From Haloarcula sp. CBA1129 (lineage in GTDB: Archaea > Halobacteriota > Halobacteria > Halobacteriales > Haloarculaceae), in assembly GCF_008729015.1 (NCBI RefSeq), contig NZ_RKSM01000001.1:1736001-1800000 (forward strand): a stretch of 64,000 nucleotides of DNA, in the 5' to 3' direction. This document shows, piece by piece, positions 7,472 to 14,970 of the stretch (within the stretch, counting starts at the first letter, position 1; every line of letters starts with the position of its first letter). Under the pieces are notes generated by a model that worked only from the letters and a program-made list of their open reading frames with translations, did no database searches and was not told where the DNA came from. The position numbers were made by a program, and so were the translations under genes.

Positions 7472-8290
7472 ATGATGACTGAATCCTATCTCACAACGGT
7501 CCTCGAGGAAGCCGAATACGTTGTCGAGCAGCACGATCAGGTCGCCCGAACGACAGACAACCAAGCCCACGAGTACCTCCGATACGCCGTTCTTCGGGTG
7601 CTTGAAGGCGAGGCGGACCACCTCCCACCAGACTGGACGCCGATAAACGGCGTGACCGTCGGCTACGGGAGCGACGAGGCGATGTACGACAGCTGGAGCT
7701 CCAGCGAAGACTGGTGGGAGACCGTCCCGCCGCAGGAGGCGTGTACCCGCTTCCGGGTGTTCTTCCCGGACGACCACCAGACAGTTCCCCGTGACATCGT
7801 CGACGTGATGGCTGCGCTGGGTGCCTGGCGCGTCTGGACTGGGTGCGCAGCCGCGTGCGGCTCCTACGACCATCGCGAGCGCCGCGAGGTCCACTACCTG
7901 TGGCCGGAAGGCCATCCGGTGGAGGAAGTGCTCCACGAGCGGCTCAGGGGGCCTGCGGAAGCCGTCGCTCCCGACGGTGGCCGAACGGGCGACGTTCGCG
8001 ACCGACTGGTCGTCGACGAGAACGCACAGTCGGAGGACGATCTTGAGCCCCGCACGAAGCGTGCCGTCGCCGAAGCGATGGACGTCTCACTCCTCTCGAA
8101 GGGTGGCCGCTACGAGGTACAGTCTGCGTCCGGGAACCGGTACGAAGTCGACGTCATCGACGAATCGTGTACCTGTCCCGACTGGCAGCAACGTTCACCC
8201 GAAGGCGGCTGCAAGCACCTGCGCCGCGTCGATCACGAGATCAAACGGGGCCGCGTTCCCCGACCAGACGGCCGCCTTCCCTCCCCGTAG
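7472..8290 (+). CDS. SWIM zinc-finger plasmid protein
   Basis: A 272-residue protein ending in a SWIM zinc finger: CxC (about 233/235), 11 residues, CxH (247/249), in the segment SCTCPDWQQRSPEGGCKHLRRVDHEI. The N-terminal 150 residues (EEAEYVVEQHDQVARTTDNQAHEYLRYAVLRV, later FRVFFPDDHQTVPRDIVDVMAALGAWRVWTGC) form a domain I do not recognise. SWIM domains bind DNA or protein and occur in recombination and transposition proteins. The frame is open upstream from 7220, but ATG 7472/7475 directly follows the leader hairpin and is the likely start. It is convergent with the nucleotidyltransferase gene 11 bp away. Confidence 0.7.
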   Translation: MMTESYLTTVLEEAEYVVEQHDQVARTTDNQAHEYLRYAVLRVLEGEADHLPPDWTPINGVTVGYGSDEAMYDSWSSSEDWWETVPPQEACTRFRVFFPDDHQTVPRDIVDVMAALGAWRVWTGCAAACGSYDHRERREVHYLWPEGHPVEEVLHERLRGPAEAVAPDGGRTGDVRDRLVVDENAQSEDDLEPRTKRAVAEAMDVSLLSKGGRYEVQSASGNRYEVDVIDESCTCPDWQQRSPEGGCKHLRRVDHEIKRGRVPRPDGRLPSP

Positions 8291-8301
8291 TCGTGGCCAG
8301 A

Positions 8302-9105
8302 CTACTCCACGGGACGGACTGTGTCGCCATCCCGACGGACCCGGTCGAACGTTGAGAGATACGCGATCCGGTCGTGAACCTTGTCAGTATCCAGCTCCAG
8401 TTCGGCGGCCAGTTCGTCGACGGTCATCGGTTCATCGAGTGCTTGGAGGACTTCGAGCCCCCGGTAGTATCTATTCGTGAGCTCTTGGACGCGGCCCTCG
8501 ATCGGCGTGGTCACCCCGTATCGGTCCTCGAGTTCGACCAGGGCCTCGTTCGCGAACGTGGCAAACTGATCGTCCCCCAGGCGTTCGATCTGGGCTTCGA
8601 GTTCATCCCGCACGACGTCGTAATCGAGGCCGGCCTGCACGAGCATATTCATATCCTCGATGTCGTCGTCGCGGCCTGCGATCGCCTTGAACAGGAAGAT
8701 ATCCTCGTTGCTGACCAGCCGAACCGTCAGTCGATCCAGATTGAGGAACGGCTTGCTGCGCTCTTGCATCCCGTTGGTGAGCACGAGCTTGTTCGCGACC
8801 TGCTGGTTGAAGATATCGAGGCGACACCCGTCGTCGTTCTCGACGCAGCTCGTCGCGCCAAGCGCCCGGTAATCTGGATCCAGCGACTGGACCTCCCCAT
8901 ACCCGAGGTCCATCAGGACCGCCCACAGCTGGCCGTACGCGTCGCCATCTGGGACGACCAGGTCGATATCTTTCGTCGCCCCCTTGAGGTCACGCAGCGA
9001 CATCGCGCCACCACCGATCAGGTAGACCGTGAGCGGTTCAGATAGCTCGTCCCCGATTCGCTGGAATTCGTTCTCGATGTACTCGCGTCCGAATGTTGGT
9101 CTCAT
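8302..9105 (-). CDS. Nucleotidyltransferase (AbiEii/MenT-like) with C-terminal helix-turn-helix, probable toxin
   Basis: A 267-residue protein with the minimal nucleotidyltransferase signature: GGGAMSLR at 31-38 and KDIDLVV with the DxD pair at 46/48, as in DUF6036/AbiEii/MenT proteins. The last 70 residues look like a small winged helix (MTVDELAAELELDTDKVHDRIAYL). Such enzymes can act as toxins by adding nucleotides to tRNA or other targets, with an antitoxin encoded next to them. The start overlaps the stop of the wHTH gene by 4 bases (ATGA), so the two are co-translated or tightly coupled. The toxin role is inferred from family and arrangement. Confidence 0.78.
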   Translation of the reverse strand: MRPTFGREYIENEFQRIGDELSEPLTVYLIGGGAMSLRDLKGATKDIDLVVPDGDAYGQLWAVLMDLGYGEVQSLDPDYRALGATSCVENDDGCRLDIFNQQVANKLVLTNGMQERSKPFLNLDRLTVRLVSNEDIFLFKAIAGRDDDIEDMNMLVQAGLDYDVVRDELEAQIERLGDDQFATFANEALVELEDRYGVTTPIEGRVQELTNRYYRGLEVLQALDEPMTVDELAAELELDTDKVHDRIAYLSTFDRVRRDGDTVRPVE

Positions 9106-10028
9106 TGTGGTAGTGGCACCTCGTAGTCAGCCGCCAGCTCCTGGAACTCGTCCCACTCCGGGAGCCGGTCGTCGTCGACCTCGCCGTGCGTCTCGAGGTA
9201 GCGGAGCAAGGCGTCGATTTCGTCTTCGAGGCCATACTTCGCCGCCTGCTCTCGGAGGTCCGCCTCGTCGACGTCGACGTGGCTGAGCAGGAGGAGACAG
9301 TACGAGCGGTGGCGGCTGCCGTCGTCGATCAGCAGCGTGTGACAGCAGAGCTCCGCCGGCGAGACTGCGTCGAGGTCTTCGGAGTAGACGTAGTAGCGGT
9401 GGCCGGTGAGCAGGAACTGGAGGTCGAAGGCCGCGAATCGAGCGAGGCCGGTTTCGTGGAACGCCTCCGCATCGATCTCCATCTCAGCCTGGGCGAGGAA
9501 TTCGTCGTAGTCCTCCCAGAGAATCGTGCCCTTCGGGGCGACGGATTCGAGGCGTTGACGATGTAGATGGTGTGCGAGTTCACGGGCGAACTCGTGGAGG
9601 CGGTCGAAGTCGGCGTTGAACTCATAGTGGCCGTCGACGGTCCCGACGAGCCCACGGTCGCGAAACCGCTTGAGGACGCGATTGACCGTGTTGCGGTAGT
9701 TGTCGCTCCGGTCGGCGATCTCGGAGACTGTTCGCGGCTGGTCGAGGTAGTACAGCACCTCAAGTGCCTTGCCGGTCAGCAGCTCGGGGAACTCGATGTG
9801 GGAGTGCTGGCGGACGAGGTCCTGATAGAGCTCGACGGCGCGAGCATCCGACGGGACGACGCGTTTTCGACGGCCGTCGCGTTCCGTGTAGACGAGCCCC
9901 TTCTCGACGAGGTCGGCGACGGCACGAGAGAGGTAGCTCTCGCTGTGGTCGAGCTTCGTCGCGAGTTCGGAGATCGTGTCGCCGCGGTCGACCGTGGCGA
10001 GGACCTCGAGTTCGATGCGCCGGAGCAC
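9102..10028 (-). CDS. Winged-helix regulator, probable antitoxin of the nucleotidyltransferase
   Basis: A 308-residue protein with two N-terminal winged-helix units: residues 1-60 (IELEVLATVDRGDTISELATKLDHSESYLSRAVADLVEKGLVYTERDGRRKRVVP) and about 85-145 (LEVLYYLDQPRTVSEIADRSDNYRNTVNRVLKRFRDRGLVGTVDGHYEFN). The C-terminal half is unassigned. Paired with the downstream nucleotidyltransferase it resembles AbiEi/AbiEii-type modules. The start is GTG 10028, about 20 bases after a TATA box (10051-10060 on the minus strand) enclosed in a 50-bp palindrome, which fits autoregulation and a leaderless transcript. No in-frame ATG is available. Confidence 0.75.
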   Translation of the reverse strand: MLRRIELEVLATVDRGDTISELATKLDHSESYLSRAVADLVEKGLVYTERDGRRKRVVPSDARAVELYQDLVRQHSHIEFPELLTGKALEVLYYLDQPRTVSEIADRSDNYRNTVNRVLKRFRDRGLVGTVDGHYEFNADFDRLHEFARELAHHLHRQRLESVAPKGTILWEDYDEFLAQAEMEIDAEAFHETGLARFAAFDLQFLLTGHRYYVYSEDLDAVSPAELCCHTLLIDDGSRHRSYCLLLLSHVDVDEADLREQAAKYGLEDEIDALLRYLETHGEVDDDRLPEWDEFQELAADYEVPLPQ

Positions 10029-10030
10029 GG

Positions 10031-10080
10031 TGTAACATAGTACGAAACTTGTATATAAAGAAGTTTCGAGTAGTGTTACA
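10031..10080 (-). promoter_or_regulatory. 50-bp palindromic operator around the TATA box of the wHTH/nucleotidyltransferase operon
   Basis: Nested inverted repeats TGTAACA (10031-10037)/TGTTACA (10074-10080) and CGAAACTT (10043-10050)/AAGTTTCG (10061-10068) are centred on GTATATAAAG (10051-10060). The 20-base half-sites agree at 15 positions. The position over the core promoter suggests repression by the encoded winged-helix protein. Confidence 0.75.
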
Positions 10081-10111
10081 GTCAGCAGGCACGAGAGCCG
10101 TCTCTATCGTC

Positions 10112-10152
10112 TTAACCAACAAAACTATGGATTCGCGGGTCGTGTTGGTTAA
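10112..10152. repeat. Inverted repeat TTAACCAACA-N21-TGTTGGTTAA, copy 4
   Basis: Perfect arms at 10112-10121 and 10143-10152, spacer 21 bases. It ends 14 bases before the start of the small gene at 10167 and is distinct from the palindrome at 10031-10080. Confidence 0.85.
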
Positions 10153-10166
10153 CACGAGAGTAGCCG

Positions 10167-10490
10167 ATGTCCTACGAACCCCCGACCCCACCGGCGAACC
10201 TCCCGACGGAGATCGTCAACACGCTCAACGAGTCGGACCCGGAGCAGCTCCGAGACGTTGCGACGTACGCTGAAGCGCTCGCCGAGCACAAGGAACGAGA
10301 GGCCCGTCTCGAGGAGTCGGCAGATCAAGAAGAGGTCGAAGAGCGACCGGACGATCTCCCGGACGACGTCCCTGCAAAAGCGACGATCACGATCAAGGAA
10401 ATCAACGACAATCGCTACTACTACTGGCAGTGGCGGGAGGGAGAGAAGATTCGTTCTCAGTACAAGGGTCCGGTCAACCCGGACGAGTAA
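10167..10490 (+). CDS. Small conserved protein with DUF6788-like C-terminus
   Basis: A 107-residue protein. Residues 1-70 are acidic and helical (NTLNESDPEQLRDVATYAEALAEHKEREARLEE). The tail ATITIKEINDNRYYYWQWREGEKIRSQYKGPVNP has the Y-Y-W/K-Y-K-GP pattern of DUF6788-like archaeal proteins thought to be nucleic-acid associated. The gene begins only 14 bases after inverted-repeat copy 4 and ends next to the leftmost origin boxes. The function is unknown; the proximity to the origin suggests a plasmid maintenance role, which is inference. Confidence 0.65.
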   Translation: MSYEPPTPPANLPTEIVNTLNESDPEQLRDVATYAEALAEHKEREARLEESADQEEVEERPDDLPDDVPAKATITIKEINDNRYYYWQWREGEKIRSQYKGPVNPDE

Positions 10491-10511
10491 AACTCGATGA
10501 TGGAGGACACC

Positions 10512-10596
10512 CACCCCACGTTTCCGTCGTAACTGGATGTTGGTGGAGGGGGTGACGCTGATTTCGAAGGGACCACACCCCCCGCGTTTCCGTCGT
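10512..10596 (-). other. Origin recognition boxes, left pair
   Basis: Two minus-strand copies of the box ACGACGGAAACGNGGGGTG lie at 10512-10530 and 10576-10596. They point away from the AT-richer stretch at 10620-10890 and mirror the plus-strand boxes on its other side, the usual arrangement around an archaeal duplex-unwinding element. Confidence 0.8.
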
Positions 10597-10619
10597 TTCT
10601 CCACGACGGCGTAGGGGGA

Positions 10620-10890
10620 GACTACGATAGTGCTATGCAGCCACTAATTCTGTTGACCTAGAACCTATCTAGAGATGAACTAACTTCTGCAACACATAGA
10701 TTAAAGTAGTATAGCTGAGAAACGCTCATTAAGTGTACTTCAACCAAGGAGGGGCGAAGTACTTCGCCCCCTCAGATGAAACGATCCTTTCCAGCTGCGT
10801 CTGTAGGCGGCCAGTATTGGACGGCTAGGCCGCTCCCGTCTTTGGTATCTCGTCGTGGACGTCTTCTTCGAGCCCCCTCCCCACCTGTTC
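10620..10890. other. Candidate duplex-unwinding region of the origin with 20-bp palindrome
   Basis: This gene-free stretch contains an AT-rich section (10640-10740) and a perfect 20-base palindrome, GGGGCGAAGTACTTCGCCCC, at 10751-10770. Inverted origin boxes flank it, and the orc gene follows at 11120. I infer that this is the replication origin core. Confidence 0.65.
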
Positions 10891-10897
10891 GGTGATT

Positions 10898-11069
10898 ACG
10901 ACGGAAACGTGGGGTGTGTGGGTTCGGGATTCGACATCGAGGCGACGCTTCCGTCTACGGGTTTCCTCCCTCACGTCGGAAACGCGGCTATATTGTCAGC
11001 AATCCAATTCCACCGAATTACGGCATTTTCCCGCTGATATCGTACAAGTAACGTCGGAAACGCGGGGTG
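10898..11069 (+). other. Origin recognition boxes, right set
   Basis: Plus-strand boxes at 10898-10916 (ACGACGGAAACGTGGGGTG), 10973-10989 (degenerate, lacks the full G-run) and 11051-11069 (ACGTCGGAAACGCGGGGTG) lie between the AT-rich core and the orc gene. Confidence 0.8.
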
Positions 11070-11083
11070 GCGTTCTCCACTAG

Positions 11084-11090
11084 ATTTATA
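11084..11090 (+). promoter_or_regulatory. TATA box of the orc/cdc6 gene
   Basis: TTTATA lies about 30 bases before ATG 11120 and directly after the third right-hand origin box, so initiator binding could affect its own transcription. The transcript would be leaderless or nearly so. Confidence 0.55.
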
Positions 11091-11119
11091 CTCCCCCCGC
11101 TCACACCGTGTGATATTCA

Positions 11120-12352
11120 ATGACGCCCGACTCTTCACCCAGTTCTGTCGACGATCCACTCTTTGAATCCGGGCATCGCATCTTCGCGAACAAGGATCTC
11201 CTGAAAATCGGCCACGTGCCGGAGGCTGACCGGATCGTCGGTCGCGACGAGGAAATCTCGAAGCTCGCGAAACGTCTCAACGGTGCTGTCCACGGGTACT
11301 CCCCGGAAAACGTGATGATCTACGGGAAAACTGGGACCGGTAAATCTCTCGTTTCAAAACACGTCTGTCAACGCGCTCAAAACGCCGCCCAGGATGACGT
11401 CGAGATTGGAACAGCGTATATTGACTGTGCTGAAGACAACACGGAGACTCAGGCGATCTCCTCACTTGCCGCGAAGCTGAACGATGAACCTTCGACTGGC
11501 ATCACCGTTCCCCATACTGGCCTCAGTACGTCGAAATACTACAAACTCCTCTGGAAGACGCTTGACGCTCAATTCGATTCTGTAATCATCATCCTCGACG
11601 AGATTGATCTGATGAACGACGACAGCGTGCTGATGAAGCTCTCGCGCGCTGAGGAGGCGGGGAAAATCGACTGTAGCGTCGGCGTCATCGCGATCAGCAA
11701 CAAGATCCAGTACGTCGACAACGTGAACGAGCGCGTGAAAAGCAGCTTCCAGCACAAGGAGCTGTTCTTCAAGCCATACGACGCCAACCAGCTCCGGGAG
11801 ATTATGTTCAACCGTGAGGACGCCTTCCAGGACGGCGTCCTTTCCGAGGACGTGATTCCGCTTTCGGCGGCCTTCGCCGCGCAGGAACACGGCGATGCTC
11901 GGAAGGCGATCGACATTCTTCGCCACGCCGGGGAGGTCGCCTACGAGGCCGGGGCAGAGCAAGTGACGGAGGAACACGTCCGCCAGGCACAGCAGCACGC
12001 CGAAAAGGACCGGTTCAGAGAACTCGTGAACGGCGCACCCACGCAGGCGAAGGCGGCGTTGCTGGCGCTCACGGAACTGAGTGTCAACAGCAACGACGAT
12101 GCGTTCCTCACGAGCCGAGTGTACGACCAGTACGAACGCATCTGCAACCATCTCGATATGGATATCCTCTCCGTTCGTCGGTTCCGCGACATCCTGAAAG
12201 AGCAAGCCTTCCTCGGGGTTGTCGAAATCGAGAAGATCAACAAGGGGAGTGCGGGCGGCATCCATCTCCAGAACCGACTCATCGAAGATCCCCAAGTCGT
12301 CCGCGAAACGATCCTCGAGGACAGCCGGATGCAGGACTGGACTCGCGAGTAG
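11120..12352 (+). CDS. orc: Orc1/Cdc6 replication initiator
   Basis: A 410-residue AAA+ initiator with Walker A GKTGTGKS at 69-76 and Walker B VIIILDEID (Asp160, Glu161). A sensor-1 region (GVIAISNK) follows, with a C-terminal winged helix (about 310-400; ALLALTELSVNSNDDAFLTSRVYDQYERIC). Length and domain order are normal for haloarchaeal Orc1/Cdc6. It binds origin boxes and loads the MCM helicase. The gene is flanked on both sides by ACG(A/T)CGGAAACG-type boxes (five before, four after), which marks this as the cognate initiator of the replicon. ATG 11120 is supported by a TATA box at 11084. It is convergent with the polB operon. Confidence 0.95.
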   Translation: MTPDSSPSSVDDPLFESGHRIFANKDLLKIGHVPEADRIVGRDEEISKLAKRLNGAVHGYSPENVMIYGKTGTGKSLVSKHVCQRAQNAAQDDVEIGTAYIDCAEDNTETQAISSLAAKLNDEPSTGITVPHTGLSTSKYYKLLWKTLDAQFDSVIIILDEIDLMNDDSVLMKLSRAEEAGKIDCSVGVIAISNKIQYVDNVNERVKSSFQHKELFFKPYDANQLREIMFNREDAFQDGVLSEDVIPLSAAFAAQEHGDARKAIDILRHAGEVAYEAGAEQVTEEHVRQAQQHAEKDRFRELVNGAPTQAKAALLALTELSVNSNDDAFLTSRVYDQYERICNHLDMDILSVRRFRDILKEQAFLGVVEIEKINKGSAGGIHLQNRLIEDPQVVRETILEDSRMQDWTRE

Positions 12353-12379
12353 CGACCCCCTACTACTGAATGGGTGTGG

Positions 12380-12484
12380 ACGACGGAAATCCGGGGTGGG
12401 GCGTGAGGAAACGACGGAAACGAGGGGGGTCGAAAATTACGTCGGAAACGTGGGGTTGGTTCGAAACGACGGAAACCAGGGGTG
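12380..12484 (+). other. Origin recognition boxes downstream of orc
   Basis: Four plus-strand boxes at 12380-12398, 12411-12429, 12439-12457 and 12466-12484 share ACG(A/T)CGGAAA followed by a G-run. They lie in the 139-bp gap between orc and polB, so the initiator gene is bracketed by boxes. Confidence 0.8.
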
Positions 12485-12491
12485 GGGTCCA

Positions 12492-14660
12492 CTACGACAG
12501 TTCGTTGGTGGCTCCGAACAAGCTCAAAACGGCGTCCCTCTCACCGGAGAGCTCTCGACGAATGTCGGAGCGGTCCCACCCGAGCGGTGAAAGGACGCTC
12601 TCGACCGCTCTGACCAGCTGCGTCTCGTAGTACGAGGCGTCGTAGGTCTCGATCTTCTCGTGGGCGAGGGCGACCCGGTCTCGCGAGGATTTCTCGTCGT
12701 CGACGACCACGTACTCGATATCCTGGCCCGGATGGACTGCCAGGTCCTGCTCGCGGGCTCGCTTCAAGGCCGCCACGTTCTGGGTATTCTGTGAGTAGCC
12801 TTCCAGCGGCTTGGAGACACGATTCCGCTCGATGAGCCGCTCCACTGCTACGTTGCCCGCCTGCAGTTCATCGATTGCTCGTTCGAGACGCCCGAGCACC
12901 GCATCCGGTGACCGCGTGGTATCGAGCCGGTCGAGACAGTCCCGCTGGACGTCCTCGATGAACGGCGGGGTCGAGCGCTGCCGGGCTTCGATGCCTCTGA
13001 TCTTGAAGTCGTCGTCGCCGGCGACCTTCCCGAAGTACTTCGTTAGCGCGCCGGCGTCGCTCTCGCGCTGCGGTACGAACGCGACCCAGTCGTACTGAGC
13101 TTCGTGTTCGAGCCGAATCTCGACGCGTTCCGTAATTTCCGTCGCGAGCGTCTCGAGGTCCTCGCGGTCCTCGTCGTCGACGTCAGGGTCCGGCGTCACC
13201 CAGATCGAGTCGACGATACCGTGGACGACGCGCCAGCCGCCGGCTTCCAGTCGTTGTTTCGCCGTCAGGAGAATCTCGCGAGCGAACGCGTTGATTGCCT
13301 CGTGGCACTCGATGCGACCGAACTTCGCGTTGCTGAACCCTTGATAGCCGAAGCAGGCGACGAGGATCCACTTCAGCGCTCCCGACCGTCCCTCGAGTTC
13401 CGCCAGCCGGTCCTCGTCGGGGTCGTCCCGTTCCTTCTCGCGACGGATGGCCGCCTTGATCTCGTCGCGCGCGTCGATGATCGGCTGTAGCACGTCGACG
13501 AGGTAGCCCCGGTCGTCGCAGATCGAGTATCCGAGGCCGGGGACGTCGTCGCGGTCGCTGTGGCAGTCACACTGGATGACGTCCGGCGAGACGTTCCGGG
13601 TACAGATGATGTTCGGATACAACGAGGAGAAGTCGAGTTCGTGGACGTTCTCGTGGAGGCCGACCTCGGGTGCGAAGATGAAGCCGCCACGGTCGGCGTC
13701 ATGGAGCGTCCCCATCGGCTTGTAGAACTCGTGGCGCCAGGAGTTCCATGGCACGAGGACGCCACGGTCGTGGGCCTCGCAAATCTGGATCGCCGTCAGC
13801 ACGTTCCCGATTGACGCCCACGCAAGTTCCTGGACGGGCTTCTTTGAGCGCGACACGAGGTCGAGGACGCCGTCGAGGTTCGTCTCTCCGTAGAAGAACG
13901 TGTTCGACTCGTCGATAATCGCCCGGCCGGGAACGTTGTACCGCGCCGGCGAGTGGCCGACGCGGCCGTAGCTCGAGTACGTCGACCGGCTTGCGAGCTG
14001 CTGGTAGTCCACATTTGGCCACCGACTCAGCGAGAAGTCGTCGACGCCGGCGTCCGTCGCCATCTCGTACAGGGTCGGGACGATCTCGCTCGTCGAGCAG
14101 ACCAGGACGTCCGGATCGTGTGCGTCGAGCGCCTCTTGGACGGCGGTCAGGATATCCGTCGGCGAGCCGGTGACGGTGTCGCCGGCGACGGACAGCTTCC
14201 CATAGACGTCGTTGCTCGTTTCGGTCACCGGGACGCTGAGCCGGAGCGTCGACAGCTCGCTCGCCGGCGTCGGATCGGCGCCGGTCTCCAGACAGTACCG
14301 GAACTCTCGCGAGAAGTCCACGTTGAAACAGGCGAGATCCCCGACTGGATAGGCCGACAGCTGGCGCGCTTGCCGGGCGAGTGGAGTGACGCGGTCGATG
14401 TGGGCGACGTCGACGGCGAGGACTGGTTCCTCGTCTCGTCGAAAGCCCGGCCGTCGCGCAACCATTTCGGTCGTGACGACGTCCGGGTGCTGATCGTACA
14501 CCGACTGGAGTGTCGTGAGGTCGAGGTCGGCATCAGGGTCGCGAGCGGCAACGTAGAAGCGTGGGGTGAAATCATCGCGCTCGGTCGCGACGGCGCCGTC
14601 GGCGGTTGCCTCCCACTCCAGGACGCGGCCGTCGTCCAGGAAGTCGATGCTGAACGGCAT
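12492..14660 (-). CDS. polB: Family B DNA polymerase with degenerate exonuclease and motif C
   Basis: A 722-residue protein with family B polymerase motifs: motif A ELDFSSLYPNII (about 340-350), motif B GALKWILVACFGYQGFSNAKFG (about 420-440) and motif C HGIVDSIWV (about 481-489). Motif C is normally YxDTDS; here the first Asp is replaced by Ile while the second is kept. The exonuclease motifs are hard to find: the ExoI position reads FNVDFSREF instead of DxE, and the ExoII position reads CSTSEIVPTL without the usual Asn/Asp. It is also shorter than replicative archaeal PolB1. It is probably proofreading-deficient, possibly a translesion or accessory enzyme. ATG 14660 is chosen over GTG 14666. 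The start is just after the stop of the small coiled-coil gene, in one operon with it and the RecA-like gene. Confidence 0.88.
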   Translation of the reverse strand: MPFSIDFLDDGRVLEWEATADGAVATERDDFTPRFYVAARDPDADLDLTTLQSVYDQHPDVVTTEMVARRPGFRRDEEPVLAVDVAHIDRVTPLARQARQLSAYPVGDLACFNVDFSREFRYCLETGADPTPASELSTLRLSVPVTETSNDVYGKLSVAGDTVTGSPTDILTAVQEALDAHDPDVLVCSTSEIVPTLYEMATDAGVDDFSLSRWPNVDYQQLASRSTYSSYGRVGHSPARYNVPGRAIIDESNTFFYGETNLDGVLDLVSRSKKPVQELAWASIGNVLTAIQICEAHDRGVLVPWNSWRHEFYKPMGTLHDADRGGFIFAPEVGLHENVHELDFSSLYPNIICTRNVSPDVIQCDCHSDRDDVPGLGYSICDDRGYLVDVLQPIIDARDEIKAAIRREKERDDPDEDRLAELEGRSGALKWILVACFGYQGFSNAKFGRIECHEAINAFAREILLTAKQRLEAGGWRVVHGIVDSIWVTPDPDVDDEDREDLETLATEITERVEIRLEHEAQYDWVAFVPQRESDAGALTKYFGKVAGDDDFKIRGIEARQRSTPPFIEDVQRDCLDRLDTTRSPDAVLGRLERAIDELQAGNVAVERLIERNRVSKPLEGYSQNTQNVAALKRAREQDLAVHPGQDIEYVVVDDEKSSRDRVALAHEKIETYDASYYETQLVRAVESVLSPLGWDRSDIRRELSGERDAVLSLFGATNELS

Positions 14661-14662
14661 CG

Positions 14663-14968
14663 TCACGGGTCCGAGTCTGATGGAGCGGCCTCCTGGTCAT
14701 CGCTCGTTGCGACCGCGGCTTCGAGCTCCTCGAGGCGTTCCTCGTGGTCGTCGAGGCGGGCCTCCTGTTCGAGATCGATGCTGAGCAGCGCCGGCAGCAG
14801 CGGATTTTGGTGGTTCAACAGCCCGCTCGCGTCGGCGTGGTCGCGGGCGTACTCGAACAGCTGGTCAAATCGTGGCTGGTCGCGACGCCGCAGTGCCCGC
14901 CGGAACTCCGCCCATCGCTCTTCGATGGCTCGCAACGCATCTCGGTAGGTTGGATTCGTCCGCCCCAT
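14663..14968 (-). CDS. Small helical protein in the polB operon
   Basis: A 101-residue protein beginning MGRTNPTYRDALRAIEERWAEFRRALRRRDQPRFDQLFEYARDHADASG, helical with a Glu-rich coiled-coil tail (EQEARLDDHEERLEELEAAV). ATG 14968 follows the stop of the RecA-like gene at once, and the stop at 14663 nearly touches the polB start, so the three genes are translationally packed. The conserved N-terminus and tight packing suggest a subunit or adaptor for the polymerase or RecA-like protein. The function is unknown to me. Confidence 0.7.
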   Translation of the reverse strand: MGRTNPTYRDALRAIEERWAEFRRALRRRDQPRFDQLFEYARDHADASGLLNHQNPLLPALLSIDLEQEARLDDHEERLEELEAAVATSDDQEAAPSDSDP

Positions 14969-14970
14969 CG

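Noticed and set aside
11462-12295. 277-residue minus-strand open frame
   Set aside because: It is antisense to the orc gene, whose Walker motifs and winged helix are clear.
13953-14948. 331-residue plus-strand open frame
   Set aside because: It is antisense to polB and the small operon gene, which have clear motifs and tight overlaps.
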